Shown here piece after piece: positions 1-12,470 of a stretch of 64,000 nt of DNA. Location of the stretch: the NCBI GenBank assembly GCA_026874595.1, contig CM049306.1, forward strand, positions 108,769,142-108,833,141, read 5' to 3'. The translations under genes were made by a program, and so were the position numbers. The notes below the pieces were generated by a model, which saw nothing but the letters and a program-made list of their open reading frames with translations, was not told where the DNA came from and did no database searches. How positions within the stretch are numbered: position 1 is the stretch's first letter; the number at the start of each line of letters is the position of its first letter. Source of the stretch: Sipunculus nudus. Lineage: Eukaryota; Annelida; Sipuncula; Golfingiida; Sipunculidae.

Positions 1-507
1 TATATGAAGGTGATTGAATATGCTTTGCATGTTTATTTCGGGGCTTGGTTCAATATCCTAATCAATATCCTTATATAATTAAGAAGTTAGAGACTTAAAC
101 ATAATGAACTTTGTCAGACCACCAGTAAATATATTAAGTCAATTTATTAACATTATGCTTAAGTGTATACAAGAAATTAGAACTGAATTATTAGTTAGCA
201 GCTTAAACATAATGCTTTTCCATAAATGTCGCTCTATTTTATCGCATTTTCTTAAACACTTTCATTTATTATTTATGCACCCATATCGATGTAAGGGGTG
301 GTCCCAAAACATTTGAAAATATAACAATAATTTGACCTTTTGATTAACAATTTGGAGCGATAGTTAGATTGATATTTTGGGCAATGTTTTTTTAAAAAGG
401 TATTTGTTATCAATTTTCTCGGCACGAAGATGTGATTACTTTTGTTCTTTAATACGGGATGTGGTATTTTTATGAAAATTGTGAAAATGACAATTTGAAG
501 GTTGAAA
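1..507. other. No gene recognised
   Basis: AT-rich sequence with no splice-bounded open frame and no TIR that I can see. The one ATG-started frame here (104-316) has no recognisable domain and no coding-like composition. Confidence 0.5.
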
Positions 508-539
508 CAAGGGACCTATGGGTCACGGCGCTCAGCTGT
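508..539 (-). repeat. Detached tail of a pearl/HINE-like repeat
   Basis: Contains the near-palindrome GACCTATGGGTC followed by GCTCAGCTG, the inverted form of the tail found at the ends of the larger composite repeats in this window (compare 8521, 23441, 39388). It is either a solo end or an outer copy nested with the element starting at 1068. Confidence 0.5.
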
Positions 540-1067
540 TATATAAGATAAAAAAATATGATTTTGAAATGAGGCACATGCTGGTTTTGTGTGGAAATTA
601 ATATAAGCTGTATTATGAGTTGTTAGTGTTAAGCTTATGTATGATTTTGATAGTTTCTTTGGAGACAGGGAAGAGATTGATTTCATTTATTTTATTAACA
701 AATGGAGTGCCACTGTCATACAGATTTTGACTTGGTCATATAACTGATAAGCAGCACATATAAGATCAAGAGTTTAACTATTTATTAAAATTTAATAACA
801 AATATTGTGCCAAATATAATTTTTATTAAAAATAATAAGAGAATCATATGATTTTTTTAATAAAATATAACTGAAATGATTATTAAAATAATATTATAGA
901 ATATATTCATGAATGCATTCATGAATACATTTTGAAAGTATTTGCACTGGTATTCAAATACTTTCATTTTTACCTGAATTCCCATTCTTATGCAAGAAAT
1001 TTTATAATGGCATGTCTGGTATTTATTCAGTTTTAGCCAAACAATGATGTTGAGAATCCAGAATATA

Positions 1068-2707
1068 AACAAAGGACCCATGGGTCACGACAACCAGCTT
1101 AAGTTTGAAAATTTTGCAAATGCAAAATATGAAAAATATTCTATTGTAATGTTTTTTATTTATATAAGCATATGAGAAGCTAAGAGGAAAGGGCCCTCCT
1201 ACTTGGTTATAGTAAAGTTCTCAATATATGATTGCAAACTAATACTCTGACAAGACTGTCATGGAGAAAAACAGTAAAAGTTTTGAGATACTGTGATGCA
1301 TATGAAAAATTTCCAGATGGATAGGCAAGTTGACAGAATGGACTAATACCTTCATTTCACTTTCAAGGGAATAATGCATTTAAGTTTATATATTACAACA
1401 TGGCATCTACAAAATTATTCCTTGAATCCCTATTAAAACGTTTTGCACATTGGAGTTTTCAGTACATGCTTAATTTTATTCACCGAAATAAAATAAAAGA
1501 TTCAGTACATTTGATAAAATAAAACATCTTTTCAAATAAAGTATACACACTGTTGGTTGAATGAGGGACAAACAATATAATTATGCTAATTACAATCTCA
1601 GCTATAATTAATTAATGGAATTAATAGTCAATTTCACACCTGGTGAAGTTTTACTCTTCTGAAGTAAAGCATTACTTATCTGATGAACATCCACACTTTC
1701 ATAGCAATACATCACTTTGTGGACACAATTAAATGTGCACTTTAATCATTATAAACCTGGTGGTACAATACAAAATCTAAAATGTAGCATGTCCAAGAAT
1801 AAAATAAAATACAGAAAATTATAACATTCATCTAGTTTATGCACCAGCTGGGGGGGGGGGGGTGAGTGCAGGGCAGAGGGGAAGCCTGCTAGTAGTGGCC
1901 AAGCTGGGCCAAGGCAAGCTACCTGGGGTGGGTTACATAATGCAAGTGAAGGCTGTACTACTAGGTGGGCCAGATGTAAACAACACTTGACATGGTGTAT
2001 GAAAACTTGAATAAAAGCTACTCTTTTCTTTGAAATTTCAGATTTTAAAAGATTAAATCCTTATGTATATATGCTGTGAAAATAAAATCAACAGTACTTA
2101 CAGGGAAAAAACGTGCCACTGCCAAATTTGGACAAAATTTAAGGTATTGATTTTTTATTTATGCTAATAACTTAAAAAATTTGCAAAATTCAGATCTAAT
2201 TTTTGGTAAACAATTGAATCTTGATTAAATAAAGTTATATTGCTGGAAAAAAGTCTCCAGCTTTAGCAATTCTCATGTTAAGTGAGCAAATATATTTCCT
2301 GATTTTAAAAAAATTGCATTATATTTGGGCCTATTACTTCAAAATAATACCCAATACTGACCTAATTTTTGGTATGTGCACAGAAAATGTATGGAAGAAT
2401 ATGAATACTAAATCTGATCAAAAACAGATCAGTGGTTTTGATATTAGGCAGCCTTGAAGTGTAACAATGGCTTTTTTTATAAAAAACGGAGGTTTTTCCT
2501 TAATATCTCGAAGGAACGAAGTTCTAATGACCCAATTTTTGGTATGGTAGGATATTTTGGGGACATCTAATGGTATGCAGAATTTTGGATTCGTAGGTCC
2601 AACAGTTTTAAAACGTGCCCTGTTAACGGACGGACGGCCGGACGGACGGACGACGGACAAAGGACCACGACTATAGCTCAGATGACTTAAAGTCAGCTGA
2701 GCTAAAA
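1068..2707 (-). mobile_element. Pearl/HINE-like composite repeat, copy 1
   Basis: The left end carries the tail motif GACCCATGGGTC. The right end carries the head: an ACGG microsatellite (about 2626-2656) and then a hairpin of about 15-bp arms at 2673-2704 (TAGCTCAGATGACTT and its complement). The interior has a poly-G tract near 1850 and AT-rich segments that align, inverted, with copy 3 in DDRGK1 intron 1, including the poly-G/poly-C tract. No transposase is encoded. The minus-strand frame at 2418-2711 is the translated head and has a cognate in copy 3, so it is repeat sequence and not a gene. Assignment to Helitron-derived repeats is by architecture only. Confidence 0.6.
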
Positions 2708-4700
2708 ACATGACAGAGAAGGGTTAGACATGGTGAGTGCCTCTGCTTAACTTATGACTGATCCGAACCCTATATCTGGTGCTGTACTGCAGAATACAAT
2801 ATTGACTTTCGGGTGACAGGCTGTCGCTGTTTAACCCACGCCCCACCATACCTGGATAAAAGGTGTAATTAACCATGCAAGGCTGGGGAGTTTGGTATTA
2901 ATAGAAAGTACACAAAAAATGCCAACGAATGGTCTGGTTTATGTTGATTGACAGTGTGCCTGTATGCCATGAAGGGTTGTCAGAAATAACGAAAATATTT
3001 GCATCTTCATAAGGCCTATAGGCTTATAATGTGATCCTCAGACTTATATGTAAAGACACTCTCGTGCCAGTAATCTGGTCGTAATGCCAGAGGGTCGATA
3101 TGACGCTAGGCTATGATTAGATACTGGCTGCCTCTAGCCTTGCGTGACTGTTATATAATCAGTTTGATTAGCTGAAGGAGGAAGGATAATGTGTTAATAT
3201 ACAAAATATTTGTTCACTTGCAGAATGTGTCCAAAAAATATACGAACCCATATCATATTATATCATACCCATATTTTCCTGATAACATGAAGGTAAGCTA
3301 CTTGTAATCTTAACTTAAACAGTAAAGCAAGTGAACATTATATATATATGGAGATTATTTTGCCTGAATAAATGATAGCAACATGTTCCTTACTGAATAA
3401 TCTAATGGATGTCTTGATTATTGGGTTAATATCTCTTATTTAATTTTAGTTCTCACTAGTTCTCACTGTAAATTTTATATTATTAAATAGAAGCAAATTG
3501 TCACCATATTTTCAGCTACAGTTACTCAGTAAAAAGGGACCGATTTTTTATTGTTTAAACTCTTTCAGGCCCGGTTTTGTGAGCATTACTTATTAAAATA
3601 TAGTAATAAACAATTGATAAAGAGTGGGGATTATTTGCAAAGCTGATGATAAAATCTGACTTGATCGTTTCCAGCAACGTTTCCCTTTATATTTTCCTAC
3701 TGATAAAAATGATGTTTACTTTGTAAATATAGAATAATCAGTTCATGTGGCTCATTTACTGCAAGTTGAAATGTGAAAGAAATATAACTGATATGCTGAA
3801 CCCTTTCGGTGGAAGTCTTTTTCAACCTGCACAATAAGCTCTTTCGTTCATTGCATGGGACACTGACATACAAGGAATTAGAGGCCCATTATATTTACCA
3901 AGAAACACCTTTATGCATAATATTTAACTTCATAATGCTTTACTAAATGGGAATGACAGGTATTATTTACTTATTAAATGACCATCAGTACTGCTTGAAA
4001 TACCTTTTTATGACCCCACTGTAAGCATTGATAAATTTGATAATATTTAATTGACTTACTTGTCTCTCATAAGTTAAGCTCAGTAGGGGTATTTTTTTCA
4101 TTTTGTGCTACAATTCAGTAAGATTTCTCGAATATACACGCCTGGGGTCACAGCTATCAAGTGATACCAAATTTGTTATCCTGACTTGAGACCAACAGTA
4201 GCTGGGAGGAAACAGTTGAACAAATGTATGCAATTCCCAAATTGTTCGATTTCTGACCTTTTACTCTATTTCTCATGAAAGTTATTTAAAAAGGCCACCC
4301 AAGACTAAATATAGCTAGGTAAGCATTTTAATAGCAAGTATCTAGCTACTGCAAACCTACAAAACATTCTGTCCTAATTGGGGTTCTATGTACAAAAAGG
4401 TTGTTTTTCGCAAAATCTTAGGCGTATGGGGTACTTTTTATCGCTGTTAATGTTACAATTTAACTTTGTTTGTCTCAAACAAGTATTCATTTAAAGTGCA
4501 CGATCATACATTCCGAATATGCTTATATACTTATTGATTACTTTCAGGCTAACAGAGTTATTGGCTTAAAGGTCTTCATATAAAATTCTGTTTTCCCAAA
4601 AACTCACTTTTTGACGCTAGATATGAAACCTTTTGCAAGGGCAGATCCAGAGAAGACCTCACTAAATAAACATTTTAATACCAATAATTTGGGGAAAATA
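2708..4700. other. Unassigned AT-rich stretch
   Basis: No gene, TIR pair or tandem array recognised. One exon-like block (3224-3292) is listed separately. The remainder may be intron or intergenic DNA. Confidence 0.4.
3224..3292 (+). other. Exon-like block, gene unknown
   Basis: A pyrimidine-rich tract ending in CAG precedes 69 bases that are open in one frame (23 codons, starting NVSKKYTNPY and ending PYFPDNMK) and are followed by AAG/GTAAGC, a strong donor. Length is a multiple of three with phase 0 at both ends. I do not recognise the peptide and see no partner exon nearby, so it may be chance. Confidence 0.25.
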
Positions 4701-4710
4701 ACCTGAGAAT

Positions 4711-5866
4711 TTGTATTACTTTAAGGGACAATTAACTCCTTTGTTAGAGCATTTTTGCCAACTTGGCTCCCGGTCTAATGGGAAATATGAGAAACAAAAT
4801 GCCGCTCCGCAAACAGTCATGCAGCTTGGCAGTGTGGACAAGAACGACGAGATATTCTCAGAAGTTCAAAGGCTTGAAGGAACTTCCGATCTCAAATCAA
4901 ACGTTTATGGACATAGAGGAAGTGTTAAATCACATCATTGAGCTAGTCAAGACCGAAAGGAAAACAAGTAAATGTGTGCTTTGTCGTGGACAGCACCAGC
5001 CCGCCAGGAAAGCACAAGGAAAAGGGTACATTTTTACAGATGACTGCATGTGGAGCATGGTCGCACAATGGCATAATCCCACTCACCATAATATGGAGAC
5101 AATCAAGGAAAGACTGTGCAGTGAAAGTAAAAGAAAGTGCCCGTCAACATCCACCCTAGCCAGATAAAAAAATATCTGCGTCTGCGGCGATACCATGTCT
5201 CCCTTTCGTCCACAGCTTACAAGAGACGTTTGCTGCACAGACACTTAGTCTAACCTCACATGTGTGGAAATTATAGAGGAATGGCCGGGACTTGTGCTAC
5301 ATCGAAAATGAGGGCTCACTTGAGGACCGTGATGCAGCAGATTCATCAAACCGGCCTATAGTGAACTTGATTCTTCTTTTGACAGGTGCTTTACTTAATA
5401 CATTCCATGAACACTCAGTCTAGCAGGTTCGTACAAGAAGTGTGCATGTCAGGAGGAAATATCCCAGCAATCATGTGATTCACCAAGGAGCAGATAGCTG
5501 ATTTGCGGAGGATTTGTTGTGCAGCACCCCTGGGAGGTACGGTCCCCATGGGTGTGGACAAAACCTACATTCTAAGGCCGGTATTTGTAACTCTATATAT
5601 AACTTTCGAGGTGAGAAGGCGCAACACAGGGGGACGCCCCGTTTATGGTGGACCGATAAATATACAGGGAAACATTGGAAGATTTTCACAGAAAGTGTTT
5701 TGAGATGGTGTTCAGTAGACGGGTCATGGAGATTGTCTCCAAATACAGGCTCTGGTGAAGAGAAGGCATCCGTAGATATGGGTTTGCAGCTGAAAAAATA
5801 CCTACTCGCCGATCCAGTATGGTAAGTAAGGGTGGCCCACCGCGGTGTGTCGACACGCCCTGCCAC
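4711..5866 (+). pseudogene. Decayed MULE-like transposase remnant
   Basis: Overlapping short frames suggest a degraded coding region. The clearest part is about 5488-5700, where the translation runs QIADLRRICCAAP, then GVDKTYILRPVFVTLYI, then a GGPINIQG block. This matches my recollection of MULE-like DDE transposases of invertebrates, whose first catalytic Asp lies in a G-V-D-[RK]-T-[FY] motif followed by L-x-P-x-F-V-T. Upstream, 4763-5167 has a C-x2-C pair (CVLCRG) that could be the zinc-binding segment. Frameshifts and stops separate the pieces, so no functional product is likely. The family call is from memory of motifs only. A different DDE superfamily is possible. Confidence 0.4.
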
Positions 5867-5998
5867 CTACCGATCCAGTATGGATAGCTGGGGTGGCCCA
5901 TTTCGGTGTGTGGACACGCCCTGCCACTTGCCGATCCAGTATGGGTAGCTGGGGTGGCCCACTTCGATGTATGGGTTTGCAGCTGAAAAAATACCTAC
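5778..5998. repeat. 61-bp tandem repeat within a 193-bp duplication
   Basis: A 28-base segment starting ATGGGTTTGCAGCTG occurs at 5778 and again at 5971. Between them a 61-bp unit starting CGATCCAGTA begins at 5810, 5871 and 5932 (two full copies and a partial). The local expansion lies in the decayed transposase region. Confidence 0.75.
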
Positions 5999-6251
5999 GT
6001 TAAACCTCCTCTGACTCGCCTCTATATCCAGTCATGGAAAAGGTCTGAAACTTAAGGAAAATCCGGAGTTGGGAGTCCCTTAGCAGCTCGTCGTTGTACA
6101 CAGCCTCGCTATGGCAACTCCTGCGAAGGCGTTGGTGCTAACACGTGACTGCCTTACATCAATTACATCAGATATAAAGCATTTTAAATACCAAAAACAA
6201 TCTCACTCTCTTTCAACATTCATAAAAGTATATATCTGATATATCGGCAGT

Positions 6252-6926
6252 AGAGGTGCAGACTGGACGGGACCGGTCAACAATTTTGGGCTAGTAACAT
6301 AAATTACCTGACCGCTCACCCCTTGATTAATTTTAAGGTTTATACTATGTAGATACGCATAATGGATACACATAACAATACGTGTTATATGTCGGAAACA
6401 AGACCCACATAAAAAAGTTCCTCCTGCAGCCCTCCCGCAAAAAAAAAGACAGACTAATCAGCCTGACCTTATATTTTGACCCCCAATGGCCACGCAGTTT
6501 TCCTTCCTTACAATACGTTATACTTTTCGGAGGATACTAGGAATAATATATGGCTGAATAATATATTTAAGATTCACATATGATAGCATATATTACATAC
6601 ACTGCGTATAAAGATATGCATAAAATCACAGGTGTTAATGGCACTCTATTTACGCTGTTGGTTATTACATGTTACTATTATTATTAATATGTTGCACAGT
6701 CTGCTGTGCGTGTGTATCGGTTGTGTTTAATATATCAACAAATTTAATGGAAAATTATGTCGAACAAAAGAACATTTACAAACACATATGCAATTCAAAT
6801 AATAATGATAGAAATAATAATAAGAAGAATTTATTTATTTATTTTTTTTCTATAAAATGGACCGGACCGCTTGGACCGGTCCACCCAATTGACCGTAAAA
6901 CCTAAAGGACCAGACCGCACCTCTTA
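6252..6926. mobile_element. Candidate hAT-type non-autonomous element
   Basis: The ends are imperfect inverted repeats: AGAGGTGCAGACTGGAC at the left and GACCAGACCGCACCTCT at the right. Flanking 8-mers TCGGCAGT (6244-6251) and TGGGCAGT (6927-6934) match at 7 of 8, consistent with a hAT 8-bp TSD. GGACCGG motifs recur near both ends. No transposase frame is present. Confidence 0.5.
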
Positions 6927-7696
6927 TGGGCAGTCAATAAGCGACTACTGTATATCCGTTAAATTACTGAGACGTGAACCTTGTCAAATGTGCATGAAAT
7001 GTCTCCATGTGTAAAAACACTCAAACGATTTGTCCCGAGATTTACCAATTCTATTTCTTATCCAGGCATTTACTGGTGATCTCCAATTGAAGCAAGTCTT
7101 GTGAATTCGATAAAGCTATCCAAGATCTTGTTCCGGATTATAGAATACAGCCTCATGTACGAAGGTGTAATTTTATCATTAAAAGAAAAATGATTAGTAT
7201 TATTACTTTTATTATTACTTTTGAAGCAACACTTCTTATATTCATTCTTATCTGTCATTTTGTGTACCAAATAAACATATGTTTAAATAAGACTCGTGTT
7301 TCTATATGAAAATAATTTTCTTATCATGTATATTTAGCTTTTATTCGATGCGGCCCGCTCGAGACCTAACTGATGTTCCTTATATCCCTGCTGAAGAAAA
7401 ATTTTCCAACCCTTTATGTAACACATCTGAGCTACCTACCACCCCTCTCTCTTTATGAGTGGAATGACCCATTTACACCCCGATGTTAAAAAAGGCTGTC
7501 CCGGGGGTCAGCGCAGTGGGAGACCCTCACTTAATCTCTCGTGCCTTTCACGAATATGGCTACTTCTCGTATGACATGATGGCACTATGATGTGCCAAGG
7601 GGCTAAACGTTAATCGACACAAGTGGAAACTTTTGTTAGAACCTTAGAATTGTATAGCTCATTAATTATCACGTGTCACCTAAGATTTTCAGGATG

Positions 7697-7699
<3 letters not shown>

Positions 7700-7769
<70 letters not shown>
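7700..7769. repeat. (TA)n microsatellite
   Basis: About 70 bp of uninterrupted TA, directly abutting the 5'-truncated LINE fragment. Confidence 0.95.
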
Positions 7770-7774
<5 letters not shown>

Positions 7775-8215
7775 TTGCATGCGTTTGCCGCATGCCAGAT
7801 ACAAGACTCTTAAAACAACCTTTGTACAGAGAACTAGTGTCTGGTAAAAGATCCATCGGAGGTCAGCGGAGGCGCTACAAGGACAGTCTCAAAGCATCGC
7901 GAAAAAAAACTATAAATCAACACAGATACGTGGAAAAGTCTAGCGCAGGATCGAAAAGGGTGGCGTGCAGCTGCACACAAAGATGCAGAAGACGCTGAGA
8001 GCACGAATGGCGGAGTCCAGGAGGAAACGTGAGCTCGACATGGCGAGGATGGCAACTACCTCAACAGCAACCACCGATCACAAGTGTCCAACATGTCGGT
8101 GGTTCTTCTAAGCCCGGATTGGCCTGACAAGTCATGTCCGGAACCAAAAAGCTAGACCAACTACAAAACCTTGATCATCATGGTCATCTTCATAAAGCGA
8201 TGGACAAATATCATC
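7768..8215 (+). pseudogene. 5'-truncated LINE, 3' end of the ORF
   Basis: Translation across three frames gives RMPDTRLLKQPLYRELVSGK, then GGQRRRYKDSLKAS, then LAQDRKGWRAAAHK, then a terminal HKCPTC-type zinc-binding segment. These are the ordered motifs seen C-terminal to the reverse transcriptase in many animal non-LTR retrotransposon proteins (a G-K-R-x-x-G-G-Q-x-x-R-Y-K-D block, then A-Q-D-R-x-x-W-R). Two frameshifts break it. An (ATC)n-like tail near 8209 (ATCATCATCATC) fits a LINE 3' end. The 5' part, with endonuclease and RT, is missing. Confidence 0.65.
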
Positions 8216-8520
8216 ATCATCATTTATATATAATATATGTTTCGGCTTAATAATAACAACCGTTGCAAATTCGGTCAGACCTTTCGGACATTTGGTAATT
8301 TAAATTTTCAGTTGCGGTGTTGTTTTATTTTAACTTTCGGAGGAATCCTAAGACGGTCTGTGCCCTGTAATTGTAAGACGGAACGACGAGAAAAAGGTGA
8401 TTGCTATAGATGACTTTTAGCCAGATCAGCGAACGAGTCAGTCCATAGAATGAATATAATGAATATTAAAGGAGTTTATATGCCGCGTTCAGATCCTCTG
8501 ATACGAGTGAGTATTAAAAA

Positions 8521-11500
8521 CAAGTGGCCCATGGGCCATGACGCTCAGCTGAATTCAAGGAATGTTGAACAATGAGCAAAATGACTGCCAGAGTGCAAAC
8601 AAATCATTAATTTTGTGAAAAGTCCTTAGAAATGGGTTTCAGTGGGCTTTTGGACAGATGACAACTTCATTTGAAGGTCTCAAAAATAGAAAAAAAATGG
8701 GTAAAAATTTGAAAAAAATACAGGAAGTGCCACCAGTCTGCAGGAACTGATGAAACACTCCATGATCAATATATGTCCAAAGAATCATGGCTATCAAGGC
8801 AATAGTTATTCAGATACTGGAGCTTTTGTTTGTATCAATTTTTTAATTATTCTTGGGGGTATTTATGAGCCCTATAGCTCGGAGAATATGGGTAACAGAA
8901 ACCTAATTTCAGGTTTCCAAGGAGATTTTTCATTATTCTCCCTGGATGTCAAGTAAGAAGATTCTACGTACAGCAGTTATACATTTTGTGGCATGTTAAC
9001 AGATGACCACTTCATTTGAAGGTCACATAAATAGAGAAAAAATGCCCTTAAAAATTGAAAAAAAAAATACAGGTGGCGCCACCAGTTTGCAGGAACTGAC
9101 GGAACACTCCATGATCAATATGCCTGCAAAGAATCTTGGAGATCAATGCATTGGTTATTCAGATACTGGAGTTTTGTATCAAATTTTTAATTATTCTGAG
9201 GGGTACTTACTACGAAGGATATGAGTAACAGAGACCTTATTTCATGTTTTCACAGAGACTTTTCATGAACCTCCCTTGATGTCTTGTAGAAGAATCTAGG
9301 TCCAGCGGTTACGATTTGTGCCCTGTTAACAGATGACAGCTTCTTTGAAGGTCTCAAAAATAAAGAAAAAATTTCGTAAAATTAAAAAAAAAATACAGAT
9401 GGCGCCACCAGTTTGCAGGAACTGATGGAACATCCCATGATCAATATTCATGCAAAGAATCATGGTGATCAATGCAGTAGTTATTCAGAGACTTGAGTTT
9501 TTGTATCAAATTTTGCATTATTCTGGGGGGTACTTCGGAGCCCCATAGCTCCAAGGATATGGGTAACAGAGACCTAATTTCAGGTTTTCAAGGAGATTTT
9601 TCATGGACCACCCTGGATATTAAGTTTGAAGATTCCAGGTCCAGTGGTTATGATTTGTGCCCTGTTAACAGATTACAGTTTCATTGAGGTCTGAAAAAAA
9701 AGAGAAAAAAATTGGTAAAAATTCGAAAAAATACAGGTGGCACCACCAGTCTGCAGGAAATGATGGAACAACTCATGATCAATATTCATGCAAAGAATCT
9801 TGGTGATCAATGCAGTGGTTATTCAGAGACTTGAGCTTTTGTATCAAATTTTGCATTATTCTGGGGGGTTCTTCGGAGCCCCATAGCTCCAAGGATATGG
9901 GTAACAGAGACCTAATTTCAGGTTTTCAAGGAGATTTTTCATGGACCTCCCCGGATATTAAGTTAGAAGATTCAAGGTCCAGTGGTTAGGATTTGTGCCC
10001 TGTTAACAGATTACAGTTTCAATGAGGTTTGAAAAAAAAAGAGAAAAGAATTTGCAAAAATTTGAAAAAATACAGGTGGCGCCACCAGTCTGCAGGAAGT
10101 GATAGAACATCCCATGATCAATATTCATGCAAAGAATCTTGGTGATCAATGCAGTGGTTATTCAGATACTTGACCTTTTGTATCAAATTTTGCATTTTTC
10201 TGTGGGATACTTCAGAGCCCCATAGCTCTAAGGTTTTGGGTAAAGAGATCTAATTTTCAGTTTCCAAGAAGACTTGTCATTGGCCTCTCTGCGTGTCAAG
10301 AAAGAAGATTCTAGGTCCAGTTGTTACGATTTGTGCCCTGTTAACAGATGACTGCATCTTTTAAGGTCTCAAAAATAGAGAAAAAAATCGTAAAAAATCG
10401 AAAAAAATACAGGTTGCGCCACCAGTCTGCAAAAACTGATGAAACATCTCATGATTAATATGTATGCCAAAAATCATGACCATCTGTGATGTAGTTAATG
10501 AGATATTGAAGTTTTTGTATGAAATTTTTGACTATTCTGGGGGGGGGGGGTACTTTTGGGCCCCATAGCTTGAAGGATATGGGTAACAGAGACCTAATTT
10601 CTGGTTTCCATGGACACTTTTCATAGGTCTCTCAGAATATCAAGAATGAGGATTCTAGGTCCAGTCTTTACGATCTGTGCCCTGTTAACAGATGTCCACA
10701 TTTTTAAAGGTCTCAAAAATAGAGAAAAAAATTCGTAACAAATCAAAAAATACAGGTGGCGCCACCAGTCTACAGGAACTGATGGAACAACCCATGATCA
10801 ATATGTATGCCAAAAATCATGACCATCAGTGATGTAGTTAATGAGATATTGAAGTTTTTGTATGGAATTTTTCACTATTCTGGGGGGTACTTTGGGGCCC
10901 CATAGCTTAAAGGATATTGGTAATAGAGACCTAATTTCTGGTTTCCATGGAGACTTTTCATAGGTCACTCAGAATATCAAGAATGAAGATTCTAGGTCCA
11001 GTCTTTACGATTTGTGCCCTGTTAACAGATGACTGCATCTTTTAAGGTCTCAAAAATAGAGAAAAAAATCGTAAAAAATCGAAAAAAATACAGGTGGCGC
11101 CACCAGTCTGCAAAAACTGATGAAACATCTCATGATTAATATGTATGACAAAAATCATGACCATCTGTGATGTAGTTAATGAGATATTGAAGTTTTTGTA
11201 TGAAATTTTTGACTATTCTGGGGGGGGGGTACTTTTGGGCCCCATAGCTTGAAGGATATGGGTAACAGAGACCTAATTTCTGGTTTCCATGGACAATTTT
11301 CATAGGTCTCCCAGAATATCAAGAATGGGGATTCTAGGTCCAGTCTTTACGATCTGTGCCCTGTTAACAGATGTCCACATTTTTAAAGGTCTCATAAATA
11401 GAGAAAAAAATTCGTAACAAATCAAAAAATACAGGTGGCGCCACCAGTCTACAGGAACTGATCAAACATCTCATGATCAATATGTATGCCAAAAATCATG

Positions 11501-12470
11501 ACCATCAGTGATGTAGTTAATGAGATATTGAAGTTTTTGTATGGAATTTTTCACTATTCTGGGGGGTACTTTGGGGCCCCATAGCTCAAAGGATATTGGT
11601 AAGGCCAAAATAAAAAAAAAGGTATGGTTCTCAGGCACTTTTTTTTCAGAAATAAATGCGGGCGGGCGGTTTTTTTATTTTTATTTTTTTTGTATGTTTC
11701 GATAAAATTGTCAAATGATAAGGGAAAGACATGATAATAACATATTTATTTTGCTAAACAAGCTAAAGCACTATATTAACAAAGGAAATTGCATGATTTT
11801 ATCTACTTGAAAAGATATCCGAGCGGCTGCAGCTCAAAATCGGTAAGTTTCTGTTGAAAATCAAAATAAAAATTTTTGATGCGGGGGGTTAAAATTGATG
11901 CGGGCGGTGCCTGAGAACCATGCCTTTAATTTTTTTTGGCCTAATAGAGACCTTTTTTTTGGTTTCCATGGAGACTTTTCATAGGTCACTCAGAATATCA
12001 AGAATGAAGATTCTAGGTCCAGTCTTTACGATTTGTGCCCTGTTAACAGATGTCCACATTTTTAAAGGTCTCAAAAATAGAGAAAAAAAATCGTAACAAA
12101 TCAAAAAATACAGGTGGCGCCACCAGTCTACAGGAACTGATGGAACATCTCATGATCAATATGTATGCCAAAAATCATGACCATCAGTGATGTAGTTTAT
12201 GAGATATTGAAGTTTTTGTATGAATTTTTGTACTATTCTGGGGGGTACTTTGGGGCCCCATAGCTCGAAGGATATGGGTAACAGAGACCTAAATCCAGGT
12301 TTCCAAGGAGATTTTTCATGGACCTCTTTGGATCTAAAGAAGGAAGATTCCAGGTCCAGCGGTTACAATTTGTGCCCTGTTAACGGACGGCCGGACGGAC
12401 GGCCGGACGGACGACGGACAAAGAGTGATCGCTATAACTCAGATGACTTACAGTCAGCTGAGCTAAAAAC
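8521..12470 (-). mobile_element. Pearl/HINE-like composite repeat, copy 2, with ten 339-bp core units
   Basis: The tail is at 8521-8554 (GGCCCATGGGCC-like, then GCTCAGCTG) and the head at about 12383-12470 (ACGG microsatellite and a hairpin ending CAGCTGAGCTAAAAAC). Between them a unit of about 339 bp is repeated ten times. Each unit carries GGTGGCGCCACC or a variant; sites lie near 8722, 9071, 9397, 9736, 10074, 10411, 10752, 11091, 11437 and 12112. Units share a G-run near the middle and the phrase CCCTGTTAACAG. Short open frames appear in both orientations but are broken differently in each unit, so I do not call them coding. A MITE interrupts the unit starting near 11437. Confidence 0.75.
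11603..11941. mobile_element. PIF/Harbinger-type MITE with TAA target duplication
   Basis: The termini are inverted repeats of about 32 bp: GGCCAAAATAAAAA at the left and TTTTTTTTGGCC at the right, with a shared inner block GGTTCTCAGGCA and its complement. TAA occurs at both junctions (11600-11602 and 11942-11944). The neighbouring repeat units show the empty site, which reads GGTAATAGAG without the insertion. A 3-bp T-rich TSD with GG-starting TIRs is the Harbinger pattern. It is 339 bp long and non-coding. Confidence 0.8.

Noticed and set aside
7623-7847. Poly Tyr-Ile protein
   Set aside because: It is a translated (TA)n microsatellite; the same applies at 15014-15232 and 17282-17481.
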